Shown: positions 1 through 7,796, counted from the first letter of the stretch. The stretch is DNA of 14,481 nucleotides from Deltaproteobacteria bacterium (GCA_021788685.1 JAJYKH010000030.1:1-14481); one strand, 5' to 3'. The notes: generated by a model not told the origin, from the sequence alone. Translations and numbers: made by a program.

Positions 1-2
1 GG

Positions 3-713
3 GGGCACCTCCCGGGGGCCCGGCTCCTTCCCCTTCCCGAGCTCAATGCCCGGCTGCAGGAGATCGATCGCGGCAAGCCGACCATCGTGTACTGAGCCTC
101 CGGCAAGCGCAGCCGGTCGGCTGCCGGCCGCTTGCTCGGGGAGGGGTTCCGGGAGGTGTACAGCATGGAGGGCGGGATCAGGGCCTGGGAAGGCAAGGTG
201 GCCACCGGGGGGGTGGAGGCCGGGATGGCCTTTTTTACGCCGGCGGTCGGAACGCTCCAGATGGTGGCCCTGGCCTGGGCCATGGAGGAGGGGTCCCGCC
301 GGTTTTACCAGGGGGCCTGCGAAAGGCTGCGGGCTGATGCTGAGGCGGCGCGGTTGCTCGGGGAGCTGGTCCACGCGGAGGAGGAGCACAAACGGGGCCT
401 TCTTGCCGGTTACGAGCACCTGGCCGGAAAGCCGGCCGATCCCGCCTCTCTGGTCCAGGAGCTGGCCGGGACCGGAAGCGGCGACACCATGGAAGGCGGG
501 GTGCCGGTGGCGGCGGCCCTTGCCTGGCTGGAGGGCAAGGACCTGGCCGTGGTCCTCGAGCTGGCCATGGGGCTCGAGATCAACGCCTACGACCTCTACA
601 TCAAAATGGAGCGCAGGGTGGACGCGGAGCTCAGGTGGATTTTCGCCGGGCTCGCCCGGGAGGAGCAGCGCCACCTAGAGCGGCTGGCCGGCCTCCTGGA
701 CCGCCGCCTGTGA
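3..713 (+). CDS. Rhodanese-like / rubrerythrin-like diiron fusion protein, probable selenoprotein (5' end outside window)
   Basis: Likely a sulfur- or redox-handling protein of the cytoplasm. The frame is open from the window edge and reads as the second half of a rhodanese domain: HLPGA at visible residues 2-6, then PTIVY at 26-30. Codon 31 is TGA (93-95), followed by ASGKRSRS. In rhodaneses this position is the catalytic Cys of the CxxGxR loop, so TGA probably encodes selenocysteine. The domain continues through GFREVYSMEGGIRAW. From about visible residue 80 a ferritin-like four-helix domain follows, with MEEGSRRFY, an ExxH in EEEHK, LEINAYDLY and a second ExxH in EEQRH. That is a complete set of rubrerythrin-type diiron ligands. 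Rhodanese plus ferritin-like fusions are known in Geobacter relatives. The stop (711-713) lies 17 bases before marC, so co-transcription is likely. Alternatives are a TGC-to-TGA nonsense mutation or a base error; translation could also restart inside the gene, but that would lose the rhodanese loop. Confidence 0.8.
93..135 (+). promoter_or_regulatory. Candidate bacterial SECIS element with its UGA codon
   Basis: The in-frame TGA (93-95) is followed by a strong hairpin inside the coding sequence. GCAAGCG (103-109) pairs perfectly with CGCTTGC (129-135). In one fold CAGCC (110-114) pairs with GGCTG (119-123), closing a GGUC tetraloop (115-118) and leaving CCGGC (124-128) as a 3' bulge. In a second fold GCCGG (112-116) pairs with CCGGC (124-128) around a 7-base loop. 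In the first fold, 19 bases separate UGA from the GGUC loop. As I recall it, the E. coli fdhF SECIS also has a GGUC loop about 18 bases after UGA. SelB recognises such a loop with its unpaired guanines. No folding energy was computed. Confidence 0.65.
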
Positions 714-730
714 CCACTCGAGACTGAGCC

Positions 731-1360
731 ATGATTTGGAAGGAATATCTCAAGTTCTTCATCGGCCTGATCGCGATCGTCAATCCGCTGGGGGCCATCC
801 CGATCTTCATCGCCCTCACCGCCGGGCTCGACCGGAGCGACCGCCGCCGCGTCAGCAGGATGGCCTCGGTGGCGGTGGCGGCCATCCTGCTTGCCGCCCT
901 CCTGGTGGGGGAGGCCATTCTGCGGTTTTTCGGCATTTCCATTCCCTCCTTCCAGGTGGCCGGCGGCCTGCTCATCCTCCTCATGGCGATCAGCATGATG
1001 CACGGCCGGCCCAGCCGGGTGCAGCAAACTGAGGAGGAGGCCAGGGATGCCGAGGAGATGGATTCGGTCGCGGTGATGCCCCTGGGCATCCCCCTCCTGG
1101 CCGGCCCAGGGGCGATCAGCACCATCATCCTCTATGTGCACCGGAGCCGTGCCCCATGGGACATGGCCATCCTGGCCCTGGAGATCCTGGTGGTGTCCCT
1201 GGCGGTCTGGCTCTGCCTGCGCTCGGCACCGTTCATCGCCCGATTCCTCAGCCGCACCGGGATCAACATCGCCACCCGGATCATGGGTCTCATCATGGCG
1301 GCCATCGGGATCGAATTCATCGCCACCGGGCTCAAGCAGCTTTTTCCCATCCTCTCCTGA
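731..1360 (+). CDS. MarC family integral membrane protein
   Basis: A 209-residue inner-membrane protein of the MarC/YchE/YhgN family, whose transport role is unproven; early links of MarC to multiple antibiotic resistance were not upheld. It has about six hydrophobic segments, near residues 5-28, 39-62, 69-86, 113-137, 143-169 and 182-202. Two family motifs are visible: NPLGAIPIF at the end of the first segment and PLLAGPGAIS in the fourth, which together suggest a two-repeat architecture. Length is normal for the family. The ATG at 731 is chosen because it begins the family's usual short N-terminus (MIWKEYLKFF). The ribosome binding site is weak (GAGACTGAG region), consistent with coupling to the selenoprotein gene 17 bases upstream. 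It converges on the AsmA-like gene. Confidence 0.9.
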   Translation: MIWKEYLKFFIGLIAIVNPLGAIPIFIALTAGLDRSDRRRVSRMASVAVAAILLAALLVGEAILRFFGISIPSFQVAGGLLILLMAISMMHGRPSRVQQTEEEARDAEEMDSVAVMPLGIPLLAGPGAISTIILYVHRSRAPWDMAILALEILVVSLAVWLCLRSAPFIARFLSRTGINIATRIMGLIMAAIGIEFIATGLKQLFPILS

Positions 1361-1495
1361 AAGGCCACTATTCCTGTTCTGAGAGGAGAGCGCTCCCCTT
1401 TATCGCTGGCAACGAAGCGGTTGTCGTTGTCGTCATTCGTAACCGGAAGAAAAAGCCCGATAACGAGAAGAGAGTGACAACGATAAAAGCAAGGG
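1361..1495. other. Convergent intergenic region, no clear terminator
   Basis: The 135 bases between marC and the AsmA-like gene hold no gene I can support. A small GGAG/CTCC hairpin at about 1385-1396 is followed by CCTTTATC. TCGTTGTC (1424-1431) is complementary to GACAACGA (1476-1483) across a 44-base loop. Neither looks like a standard intrinsic terminator. Confidence 0.4.
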
Positions 1496-4400
1496 CTATT
1501 TGCCCCGCTCGAAAATGGGGCCGAGAAGGGTGAAGGGCAGGGACAGCGTCTCCTTGACCATCGAGAGGAGGCTCTCGCCCACCGCCTGCGGGGAGAGCAC
1601 CGTTACCGCGGGGTCGGCAATCGACCCCGTGACCCCTACCGGGATGGCAAGAAGGGTCGCGTTCCTGCCGGTCAGGAGGCGGCCGAGCAGCGGCACCCTG
1701 CTGATGATGGCATCGATGGTTTTAAAGGGGGCAATGAGGACGGTCAGGTCCGCCTGGTAAGTGCCCAGATCCAGACTGCCCCTCCCGAACAGGTTGAGCC
1801 CCTGGCCACGCACGACGGCCTTCTCGATGATCAGCTGGTTGTTGGCGATCCTGCCCTCCAGGTCCATGGTCGAGTAGGGAAGCCCGCCGGCAACCGGGCC
1901 TGGTGCCGTGAACAGGTCGGTGAGATTGATCACGCTGAAGATCTTTGAAAGCAGGGTCATCCGCCGGATGTTGCCGTTGGCCGAGTGCAGCCTGGCCTTC
2001 CCGTCGGTCCAGTGCCCCGGGCGTCCATGCAGGGTGACGTCGAGATCGAATCCGCCCACGATCAGGTCCTGTTTCAGACCGAAGCAGGGCATCACCTTCT
2101 CGAATGCGGGGGGGGCCTGAGGATCGCTCCGGAGATGGACCATGCCGACCCCTTCCTCAGTGGAGGACCAGGTGCCGCTTAAGGCGAGGCCGCAGATCCC
2201 GGCCCTCTGAAGCTCCAGAACCCACTGCCCTTCGGGTTGCAGCTCCACGGTTCCCTGCAGCCCGTGCAGTTGGTGGCTGGCTTTTTTTTCAGCTCCGGGC
2301 CCGGCCGGGGCGGCATAATGGAGCTCGGCGATGTCGAAGCCGATCCGCCCTCGGAGGCCCCGGGACAGAAAGGTCCCCTCCCTGCCGACTCCCGCTTCGC
2401 GCAACGCCTGCTCCAATCTCTTCAGGTTCGACCAGGAAAGGGCGGGGGAAGCCGCCTGCAGGTCGAGGAGGAGCCCCCCGGGGGTGGCGCTGATCCGGCC
2501 TTTGGCCTCGGCCCGCTCGCCCGCATACTGAACCTGGATGAGCGGGAGATCCAGGGCCGCCCCGTTCCCGTTCAGGGAAAGCTTCTCGATCACCAGGGGG
2601 TCATCAAGACCGGGGAGGGGAATCCGGAGGTCCGTCGCCCGCAGCCTGCCCGTGGCTATGGTTTCCTGCGGTTGCCCCGGGTCATGGCGGAATACCCAGT
2701 CTCCGGTCACCTCGCCGAGGAGGAGCCGGTTGCTTTCGAGCAGGGCGTCAACGGTCCGCCCGTCGAGATCGCCCTGCCAGCTCAGCTCCAGGCGGCCGGA
2801 GCCATCCAGGGGCAGATGCATGGCCAGGAGCCCCTGGCCGCCTTCGCCCCTGACGGCCAGCCGCTTCACGGTGAGATCCTCCCCGGTTTTCCGGACGTCG
2901 AGGTCAACTCTGGGAAGCGCCTGCGGTTCGGTGCCGGCGACGATCCCGCCGTGCACCGTCCATTCGCCTTTTCCCCAGCCGATCCTCAGCCCGTCCAGAA
3001 AACAGGGCGTTTTGGGAAAGAAGGCAGGCGGCACCCAGCCTCGCTCCTTGACCCAAGAGGCGATCTGCTCGTTGGCCGTCCCCGTGACCTCGATCCAGCC
3101 GTGCCAATGCGTGAGCCGCCGGTGCTCGATCCGGCCCTGGACCGCGATCCGCTGCCCCCCGAAGAGGTTGTCGCTGTCGGCGATAACCGCTTCCTGATGG
3201 GTGATGCGCCCGGAGGCCTTCCGGGTGGTAACCGGTTGCCCCACCAGGGGGCTGGTCCACGCGAGGTCCTTGCCCTTGATGCCCAGATCGTACTCCCACT
3301 GATCCGGCCGGCGCAGCGGGCCATGGAAAGAGCCCTTCGTTACCTCAAGGCTGCCCGAGGCGGAGGTGAGCGCCCGCGTGAGCTTGCGGCGCACGACGGG
3401 GTACCGGATGAGCTCATGGAACAGGGGCGCTGCGTCGAAGGATGCCTGGAACGAATCGACATCCAGCCGGAGATCGCTGCCCCAGGAAACGGAGCCCGAG
3501 GCATCGGCCACCTGATGAGGGCCGATTGTCGCTCTCACCCCATACCAGTGAACCTGGCCGGCAGTTCTCACCTCCAGCCGCCCGCCCTCGATCTTGAATG
3601 GCCAGGGCAGCCTGGCATACCGGCCGCTGCCTTGCAGGTGGCCTACCGTGACATCCACGAGGGGATGCTTGAGCCGGTCACCCAGATGGACGTGCCCCCT
3701 GACCCGGCCTTCCAGGCTGCTGAACCGGTCGACTTCCGCGAGGAAGGCCTCATTATGGACCGTCCGGTGCAGGGCCGTGGGGAGCTCGGCCAGCTCGGCA
3801 TCCAGGTCCAGATCAAGGACAAACTCTTTCTCGTCGCCAGTGAGGCCGAGCAACAGCTCCCCATTTCTCCCCCGGGATTTCCCGAGCTCGGCCTGCAGGT
3901 TGTTGCCGGTCAGGCGGCCGTTGCGGATGGCGAACTCTCCGCTCACGCCATTCAGGTCGAAGCCTACCTTGGGAACCAGCAGCCGTGCCCGTTCGAGCTG
4001 CCCCTCGATGCTGATGTTTTTCAAATGGCAGAGGTCCTTGGCCGGACCGGCAAATTGGAACCGGACCGCGGGGGCAGCGCCGCCCAGGACGATGCCGGTG
4101 ATCAGCCGGGCCAGATGGACATCCCCCAGCACGGACAACGTTTTTTCCCGGAGGGCGTTCAGGTCGACATCCCGGGCGGTGAGATCGATCGTCCACCGGG
4201 GCTCTCCTTGGCCTTGCTGCGTGCGGAGGACCTTGCCTTGGAGCCGAAGGCGCGGCTCCTTCAGGTCAAGGCTGTTGAGCACCAGGGCCAGGGAGGGTCC
4301 GGATTTGCTCACGCTGAGGTCGGCAAACCCGCAGGTGATTTGAGCCGATCGCCCGGAGGGCTTGACCAGGAAGCATGGGAGCTCACCTTTCAGGTCGGCC

Positions 4401-5113
4401 TTGAACGTGGCCAGTCCCACCCCGGTCACGTTGCCTCGGAGGTTCATCTTCGGCCCGGCGGGAACTACGCGGCCGCCCGCGAGGGAGGCGACGACCTTCC
4501 GGATTTCGAGCCCCCGGCTCTTCACTTCGAAGCGATAGGCCCCCGTGGCCGGCTTGACCCCCCCATCCACCTCCATCTTTTCGAAGAAGGGAGAGGCGGC
4601 CCTGGCCTGCACCCTGATTTCGTCGGGGTGAAGATCGATCCGGCCGTTTACGGCGGCAATATCGAGCTTTCCGGACGGAAGGGGGAAGGGGAGGGCCGTT
4701 GCTGGCATGGAGATGGAGCCGTCCGCCACCGAGACCGACAACCGCGGCAGCCGGATGACAGGCTTCGCGGGCTGCTGTCCCCCGGTGGCCATCCGGAGGA
4801 GGGGCTTTTCGAGGACGATCCGCCCTGCGCTCCCGGCCCGTCCAAAGAGCACCGTCCAGGCCGGCTGATATTCGGCCTCGGGTGCCGCCAGATGCCAGCG
4901 GCCGGCATCGGCCCGCAAACCCAGGACAACCATGCGGGGAAACGGCCACCAGTGCCAACGGAGGTCCTCGGTCCGGAGCCTCACATGCAGCTCGTCCTGC
5001 AGCCGGTTGACCACGGCCGTCTGCACCTGGTGGACCCGCAGGAGCAGCGGGGCAAGCGCCACCCCGGCCACCAGGATCAGGAGGAGCAATGCTGCCTTGG
5101 TTCGGATCTTCAT
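1496..5113 (-). CDS. Large AsmA-like / YhdP-like envelope protein
   Basis: A protein of 1205 residues that begins MKIRTKAALL with a single hydrophobic segment (about residues 7-25). This anchors it in the inner membrane with the bulk in the periplasm. The body is a long run of amphipathic beta-strand repeats rich in phrases such as GRLELSW and LDLDAELAEL. The C-terminus (LTVLIAPFKTIDAIISRVPLLGRLL, split by the usual glycine turns, then PVGVTGSIADPAV) matches the AsmA-like C-terminal domain of YhdP-type proteins. Members of this superfamily (YhdP, TamB, YdbH, AsmA) form hydrophobic-groove bridges for phospholipid movement to the outer membrane. The ATG at 5113 is preferred over an in-frame TTG at 5167 because it directly precedes the signal anchor; neither has a clear Shine-Dalgarno sequence. 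It is divergent from the lipid A genes, which fits an outer-membrane role. The exact subfamily is uncertain. Confidence 0.85.
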   Translation of the reverse strand: MKIRTKAALLLLILVAGVALAPLLLRVHQVQTAVVNRLQDELHVRLRTEDLRWHWWPFPRMVVLGLRADAGRWHLAAPEAEYQPAWTVLFGRAGSAGRIVLEKPLLRMATGGQQPAKPVIRLPRLSVSVADGSISMPATALPFPLPSGKLDIAAVNGRIDLHPDEIRVQARAASPFFEKMEVDGGVKPATGAYRFEVKSRGLEIRKVVASLAGGRVVPAGPKMNLRGNVTGVGLATFKADLKGELPCFLVKPSGRSAQITCGFADLSVSKSGPSLALVLNSLDLKEPRLRLQGKVLRTQQGQGEPRWTIDLTARDVDLNALREKTLSVLGDVHLARLITGIVLGGAAPAVRFQFAGPAKDLCHLKNISIEGQLERARLLVPKVGFDLNGVSGEFAIRNGRLTGNNLQAELGKSRGRNGELLLGLTGDEKEFVLDLDLDAELAELPTALHRTVHNEAFLAEVDRFSSLEGRVRGHVHLGDRLKHPLVDVTVGHLQGSGRYARLPWPFKIEGGRLEVRTAGQVHWYGVRATIGPHQVADASGSVSWGSDLRLDVDSFQASFDAAPLFHELIRYPVVRRKLTRALTSASGSLEVTKGSFHGPLRRPDQWEYDLGIKGKDLAWTSPLVGQPVTTRKASGRITHQEAVIADSDNLFGGQRIAVQGRIEHRRLTHWHGWIEVTGTANEQIASWVKERGWVPPAFFPKTPCFLDGLRIGWGKGEWTVHGGIVAGTEPQALPRVDLDVRKTGEDLTVKRLAVRGEGGQGLLAMHLPLDGSGRLELSWQGDLDGRTVDALLESNRLLLGEVTGDWVFRHDPGQPQETIATGRLRATDLRIPLPGLDDPLVIEKLSLNGNGAALDLPLIQVQYAGERAEAKGRISATPGGLLLDLQAASPALSWSNLKRLEQALREAGVGREGTFLSRGLRGRIGFDIAELHYAAPAGPGAEKKASHQLHGLQGTVELQPEGQWVLELQRAGICGLALSGTWSSTEEGVGMVHLRSDPQAPPAFEKVMPCFGLKQDLIVGGFDLDVTLHGRPGHWTDGKARLHSANGNIRRMTLLSKIFSVINLTDLFTAPGPVAGGLPYSTMDLEGRIANNQLIIEKAVVRGQGLNLFGRGSLDLGTYQADLTVLIAPFKTIDAIISRVPLLGRLLTGRNATLLAIPVGVTGSIADPAVTVLSPQAVGESLLSMVKETLSLPFTLLGPIFERGK

Positions 5114-5286
5114 GCGAGAGCGTCGGCGGGTTTGCAGGAATGGAGGTGTCAGCGAATAAAAGGGCAACGCGTGCGATCAGCTCAGCGCCTTTCCGGCACA
5201 GATGCCGCGGTCGAGCTGGCGGGAGTCCGGGAGGCGGAGCCTCCGCCTTCTGTCTGCTTCCGGCCCTTGCCGCGATTCGACCCCGG

Positions 5287-5314
5287 ATATTAGCATACCT
5301 CTCTTGAATGACAA
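5287..5314 (-). promoter_or_regulatory. Sigma70-type promoter for the AsmA-like gene
   Basis: On the minus strand TTGTCA (5314-5309) and TAATAT (5292-5287) are separated by 16 bases, and TGC immediately before the -10 gives an extended -10. Five of six -35 bases and four of six -10 bases match consensus. Expected start is near 5280, leaving a leader of about 165 bases to the ATG at 5113. Confidence 0.55.
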
Positions 5315-5420
5315 AATGCATTCGGTCTTCACAGCTCCTATCTGCTGCCTTCAACCTTTGATCAAGCTGGAATCGCCCCTGCGGCGGCCCCTCTTTTTCG
5401 AGAGAAGGGGGGCGATTTCA

Positions 5421-5449
5421 TTGCAGCCGTGGGCCGGCAATGCTAGGAT
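5421..5449 (+). promoter_or_regulatory. Sigma70-type extended -10 promoter for oxidoreductase-lpxB
   Basis: TTGCAG (5421-5426) and TAGGAT (5444-5449) are separated by 17 bases, and TGC precedes the -10 as an extended element. The -35 match is only three of six. Expected start is near 5456, about 100 bases before the oxidoreductase ATG. Confidence 0.4.
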
Positions 5450-5555
5450 GAACCTTTTCCGGACCGGGTGTGCCGCCTCGGGGATTTTGTCTTTTTTCTG
5501 TCCGCACTTGGCCCATTTATTCATTTTGCATCGGGCATTGAACGGGAGCTCGCTC

Positions 5556-6524
5556 ATGGAGAAATTGAAGGTCGGTGTGATCGGCGTCGGCTATCTCGGG
5601 AAATTCCATGCCGAAAAATATGCCGCCATGGACGATGTGGAGCTGGTGGGCGTTGCGGACCCGAACACCGACGCGGCTGCCCCGGTCGCCGAAAAATGCC
5701 GGACCAAACTGTATGCAGATTACCGTGAGCTGCTCCCGCAGGTGCAGGCGGTGAGCATCGTGGTGCCGACCACCCTGCACCATCGGGTGGCGGTCGGTTG
5801 CCTGGAGCACCACGTCGATATCCTTATCGAAAAACCGATGACCAGCACGCTGACCGAAGCCGACGACCTGATCGACAAGGCAGAAGCCCAGGGACTCGTC
5901 ATCCAGGTGGGACATCTGGAGCGCTTCAACCCTGCCGTGCTCGCGATGGGCCAGCACCTCACCCGGCCGATGTTCATCGAGTCGATCCGCATCCACATGT
6001 TCAAGAATCGGGGGACAGACGTGGACGTGGTCCTCGACCTGATGATCCACGATATCGACATCGTGCTGTCGATCGTCGATTCCCCGCTCCGGACCATCCA
6101 TACCGTGGGGGTGCCGGTGGTCACTCCTTACACGGACATCGCCAATGCCCGTCTCATTTTCGAAAACGGCTGCACGGCCAATGTCACGGTGAGCCGCATT
6201 TCCCGGGACAATATCCGTAGGCTGCGGATTTTTCAGCCCAGGTGCTATATCGCCGTCGACTATGCCAAAAAGGAGATCATGGTCATTCACCAGCACCAGG
6301 AGCGGGACGAGAATGGCCTTCCCCGGGAAGAGGTGCTCATCTCCTCGTTCGTGGAGCAAGACGCGCTCGAAGCCGAGCTGCGGGATTTCGTAGCCAACGT
6401 CCGCAACCGCTCCACCCCCATGGTGAGCGGCAGGGAAGGGCGGCGGGCGCTCGCCGTGGCCTTCCAGATCATGGCCCAGATCCGTGAGCACATCGAGGCC
6501 CATCGCGACCTCCTCAACGGTTAG
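5556..6524 (+). CDS. Gfo/Idh/MocA oxidoreductase, GnnA-like (lipid A amino-sugar synthesis likely)
   Basis: A 322-residue NAD(P)-dependent dehydrogenase. The Rossmann motif GVGYLG is at residues 10-15. The family's catalytic EKP lysine motif is at 92-94, and HDIDIV at 165-170 supplies the second catalytic region. VGHLERFNPA (118-127) is typical of the WlbA/GnnA branch, which oxidises the 3-position of UDP-N-acetyl-hexosamines. Position directly before lpxB suggests it is a GnnA-type UDP-GlcNAc 3-dehydrogenase. GnnA works with the transaminase GnnB to make the diamino sugar used for amide-linked lipid A; no gnnB lies in this window. The ATG at 5556 starts the Rossmann strand and has GGGAG (5544-5548) seven bases upstream, so the long upstream in-frame extension is discarded. 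Family assignment is firm; the substrate is inferred. Confidence 0.85.
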   Translation: MEKLKVGVIGVGYLGKFHAEKYAAMDDVELVGVADPNTDAAAPVAEKCRTKLYADYRELLPQVQAVSIVVPTTLHHRVAVGCLEHHVDILIEKPMTSTLTEADDLIDKAEAQGLVIQVGHLERFNPAVLAMGQHLTRPMFIESIRIHMFKNRGTDVDVVLDLMIHDIDIVLSIVDSPLRTIHTVGVPVVTPYTDIANARLIFENGCTANVTVSRISRDNIRRLRIFQPRCYIAVDYAKKEIMVIHQHQERDENGLPREEVLISSFVEQDALEAELRDFVANVRNRSTPMVSGREGRRALAVAFQIMAQIREHIEAHRDLLNG

Positions 6525-6556
6525 TGCTTGCTTCCGGAAATCACCGATACTCCACT

Positions 6557-6580
6557 GTCGTCACTCCGGCGAAGGCGGAA
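6557..6580. repeat. Degenerate REP-like palindrome (weak)
   Basis: The spacer between the oxidoreductase and lpxB contains GTCACTCCGGCGAAGGCGGA, which resembles the widespread proteobacterial intergenic palindrome of the form GTCATTCC(C/G)GCGAA-GC-GGAAT. Only a four-base stem remains (TCCG 6565-6568 with CGGA 6576-6579). This is recognition by resemblance only. Confidence 0.25.
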
Positions 6581-6626
6581 GAGAGGGCGTGGAGTTTTGC
6601 AATCAGACACTGACACGGGCTCAAGC

Positions 6627-7796
6627 ATGCCCAGCCGCATCATGATCGTGGCCGGCGAAGCCTCCGGCGATCTGCACGGGGCCAACATGGTCCGCGCCCT
6701 CAAGGACCTGGCGCCCGATCTGTCCTTCTGCGGCATGGGGGGCGCCGAAATGGCCGGCCAGGGGGTAGAAATCCTCTATGACGCCTCCCGGACGGCCGTG
6801 GTGGGGATCTTTGAGGTCATCGCCCACCTGGCGGATATCCGTGCCGCTATGAGAACGCTCGAAGAGCGGCTGCGGCAGGACCGCCCCGACCTCCTTGTCC
6901 TCATCGATTTTCCGGATTTCAACCTCATCCTGGCTGGGAAAGCCAAAAAGCTCGGCATTCCGGTTTTCTATTACATCAGCCCGCAGGTGTGGGCCTGGCG
7001 GAGCGGCCGGGTGCGGAAAATCCGCCGGCGGGTGGACCGGATGGCGGTGATCCTGCCCTTCGAAGAGGAATTTTACCGACGCCACGGCATGACCGTGGAC
7101 TTCGTCGGCCACCCCCTCATGGATTCGGTGAGGACTTCGGGTTCGCGGAACGAGCTCCTGGCCCGGCACGGCATCGAAGCGGAAACCACGATCATTGGCC
7201 TGCTGCCGGGCAGCCGCCACAAGGAAATCGCCACGCTGCTGCCCGTCTTTCTCGATGCGGCCCGGCTGCTCGCCAGGGAAATCCCCCGGCCGGTCTTCCT
7301 CCTCCCGCTCGCCCCGACCCTGGCCCGGGCGGACCTGGAACGGCACGGGCTGACCGATTCCCCACTCGATGTCCGGGTCGTTAGTGAGAACCGTTACAAT
7401 CTGATGGCGGCCTGCCGGGGGGTGATGACCGCTTCAGGCACCGCCACCCTGGAGCTGGCGATCCTGGGGGTGCCGATGGTGGTCTGCTACCGCATGTCAC
7501 CCCTCACCTACTTCCTGGGGAAAAGGCTCATTCAGGTGAAGTTCGCTTCCCTGGTTAACCTGGTCGCGGGAAGGCCGGCCGTTCCCGAGCTGCTGCAGGA
7601 CAAGGCCACGCCGGAGGCCATCGCACGCGAGCTGGGGGAGATGCTTCGCAACCCGGAGAGACATGCCGCTATCTGCCGGGACTTGTCCGCGGTGAGGGTG
7701 AAACTGGGAGGAGCCGGGGCTTCCGGACGGACCGCCCGGAAGATTTTGGAGCTGATCGGAAACGGGGGGGCGCCGGATCAGGCCGGCACACCATGA
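6627..7796 (+). CDS. lpxB: Lipid-A-disaccharide synthase
   Basis: A glycosyltransferase (GT19, GT-B fold) of 389 residues, peripheral to the inner membrane. It joins UDP-2,3-diacylglucosamine to lipid X, forming the beta-1,6 disaccharide of lipid A. The N-terminus shows the LpxB signature GEASGDLHGA (10-19), followed by CGMGGAEMAGQG. The central ISPQVWAWRSGRV, then VGHPL and LLPGSRHKEI, are all diagnostic. Late MTASGTATLELAILGVP and MVVCYRMSPLTY complete the family pattern. Length is normal. The ATG at 6627 is chosen because LpxB proteins begin a few residues before the MIVAGEASGD strand; an in-frame TTG at 6528 would add an unlikely basic tail over the REP-like spacer. The ribosome binding site is weak. 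It lies about 100 bases after the GnnA-like gene, probably one operon. If the upstream enzyme makes a diamino sugar, this LpxB would act on an amide-linked substrate. Confidence 0.96.
   Translation: MPSRIMIVAGEASGDLHGANMVRALKDLAPDLSFCGMGGAEMAGQGVEILYDASRTAVVGIFEVIAHLADIRAAMRTLEERLRQDRPDLLVLIDFPDFNLILAGKAKKLGIPVFYYISPQVWAWRSGRVRKIRRRVDRMAVILPFEEEFYRRHGMTVDFVGHPLMDSVRTSGSRNELLARHGIEAETTIIGLLPGSRHKEIATLLPVFLDAARLLAREIPRPVFLLPLAPTLARADLERHGLTDSPLDVRVVSENRYNLMAACRGVMTASGTATLELAILGVPMVVCYRMSPLTYFLGKRLIQVKFASLVNLVAGRPAVPELLQDKATPEAIARELGEMLRNPERHAAICRDLSAVRVKLGGAGASGRTARKILELIGNGGAPDQAGTP

Larger units (their letters stand above)
5114..5555. other. Divergent control region between AsmA-like gene and lipid A genes
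   Basis: These 442 bases hold no convincing gene; the open frame running into the oxidoreductase has no protein-like composition. They contain one promoter-like element per strand, annotated separately. Two inverted repeats are also present. AGGCGGA (5232-5238) with TCCGCCT (5242-5248) lies in the AsmA-gene leader. A G:U-rich hairpin at 5387-5413, built on GCCCCTCT and a run of G, has no T-tract after it. Confidence 0.5.

Noticed and set aside
1..131. Treating the left-edge gene as a frameshifted or decayed pseudogene.
   Set aside because: The same frame is conserved rhodanese on both sides of the TGA, with no other damage, and the TGA falls exactly on the catalytic Cys. A single-base nonsense change or error is still possible.
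2237..5293. A 1018-codon open frame on the plus strand, opposite the AsmA-like gene.
   Set aside because: It mirrors the minus-strand codons of a GC-rich gene and has low-complexity, domain-free composition (rich in G, P, A, E, R). The minus strand shows a signal anchor and AsmA-type C-terminus.
5387..5413. Hairpin built on GCCCCTCT and a G run, as a terminator.
   Set aside because: No T-tract follows on either strand, and no gene ends just before it.
5202..5555. N-terminal extension of the oxidoreductase by 118 residues.
   Set aside because: The extension overlaps the promoter region and has no domain. ATG 5556 has a good Shine-Dalgarno sequence and starts the Rossmann fold.
6528..6626. 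In-frame upstream TTG start for lpxB.
   Set aside because: It would add a basic, non-conserved tail encoded by the spacer and REP-like sequence; LpxB proteins begin near MIVAGEASGD.
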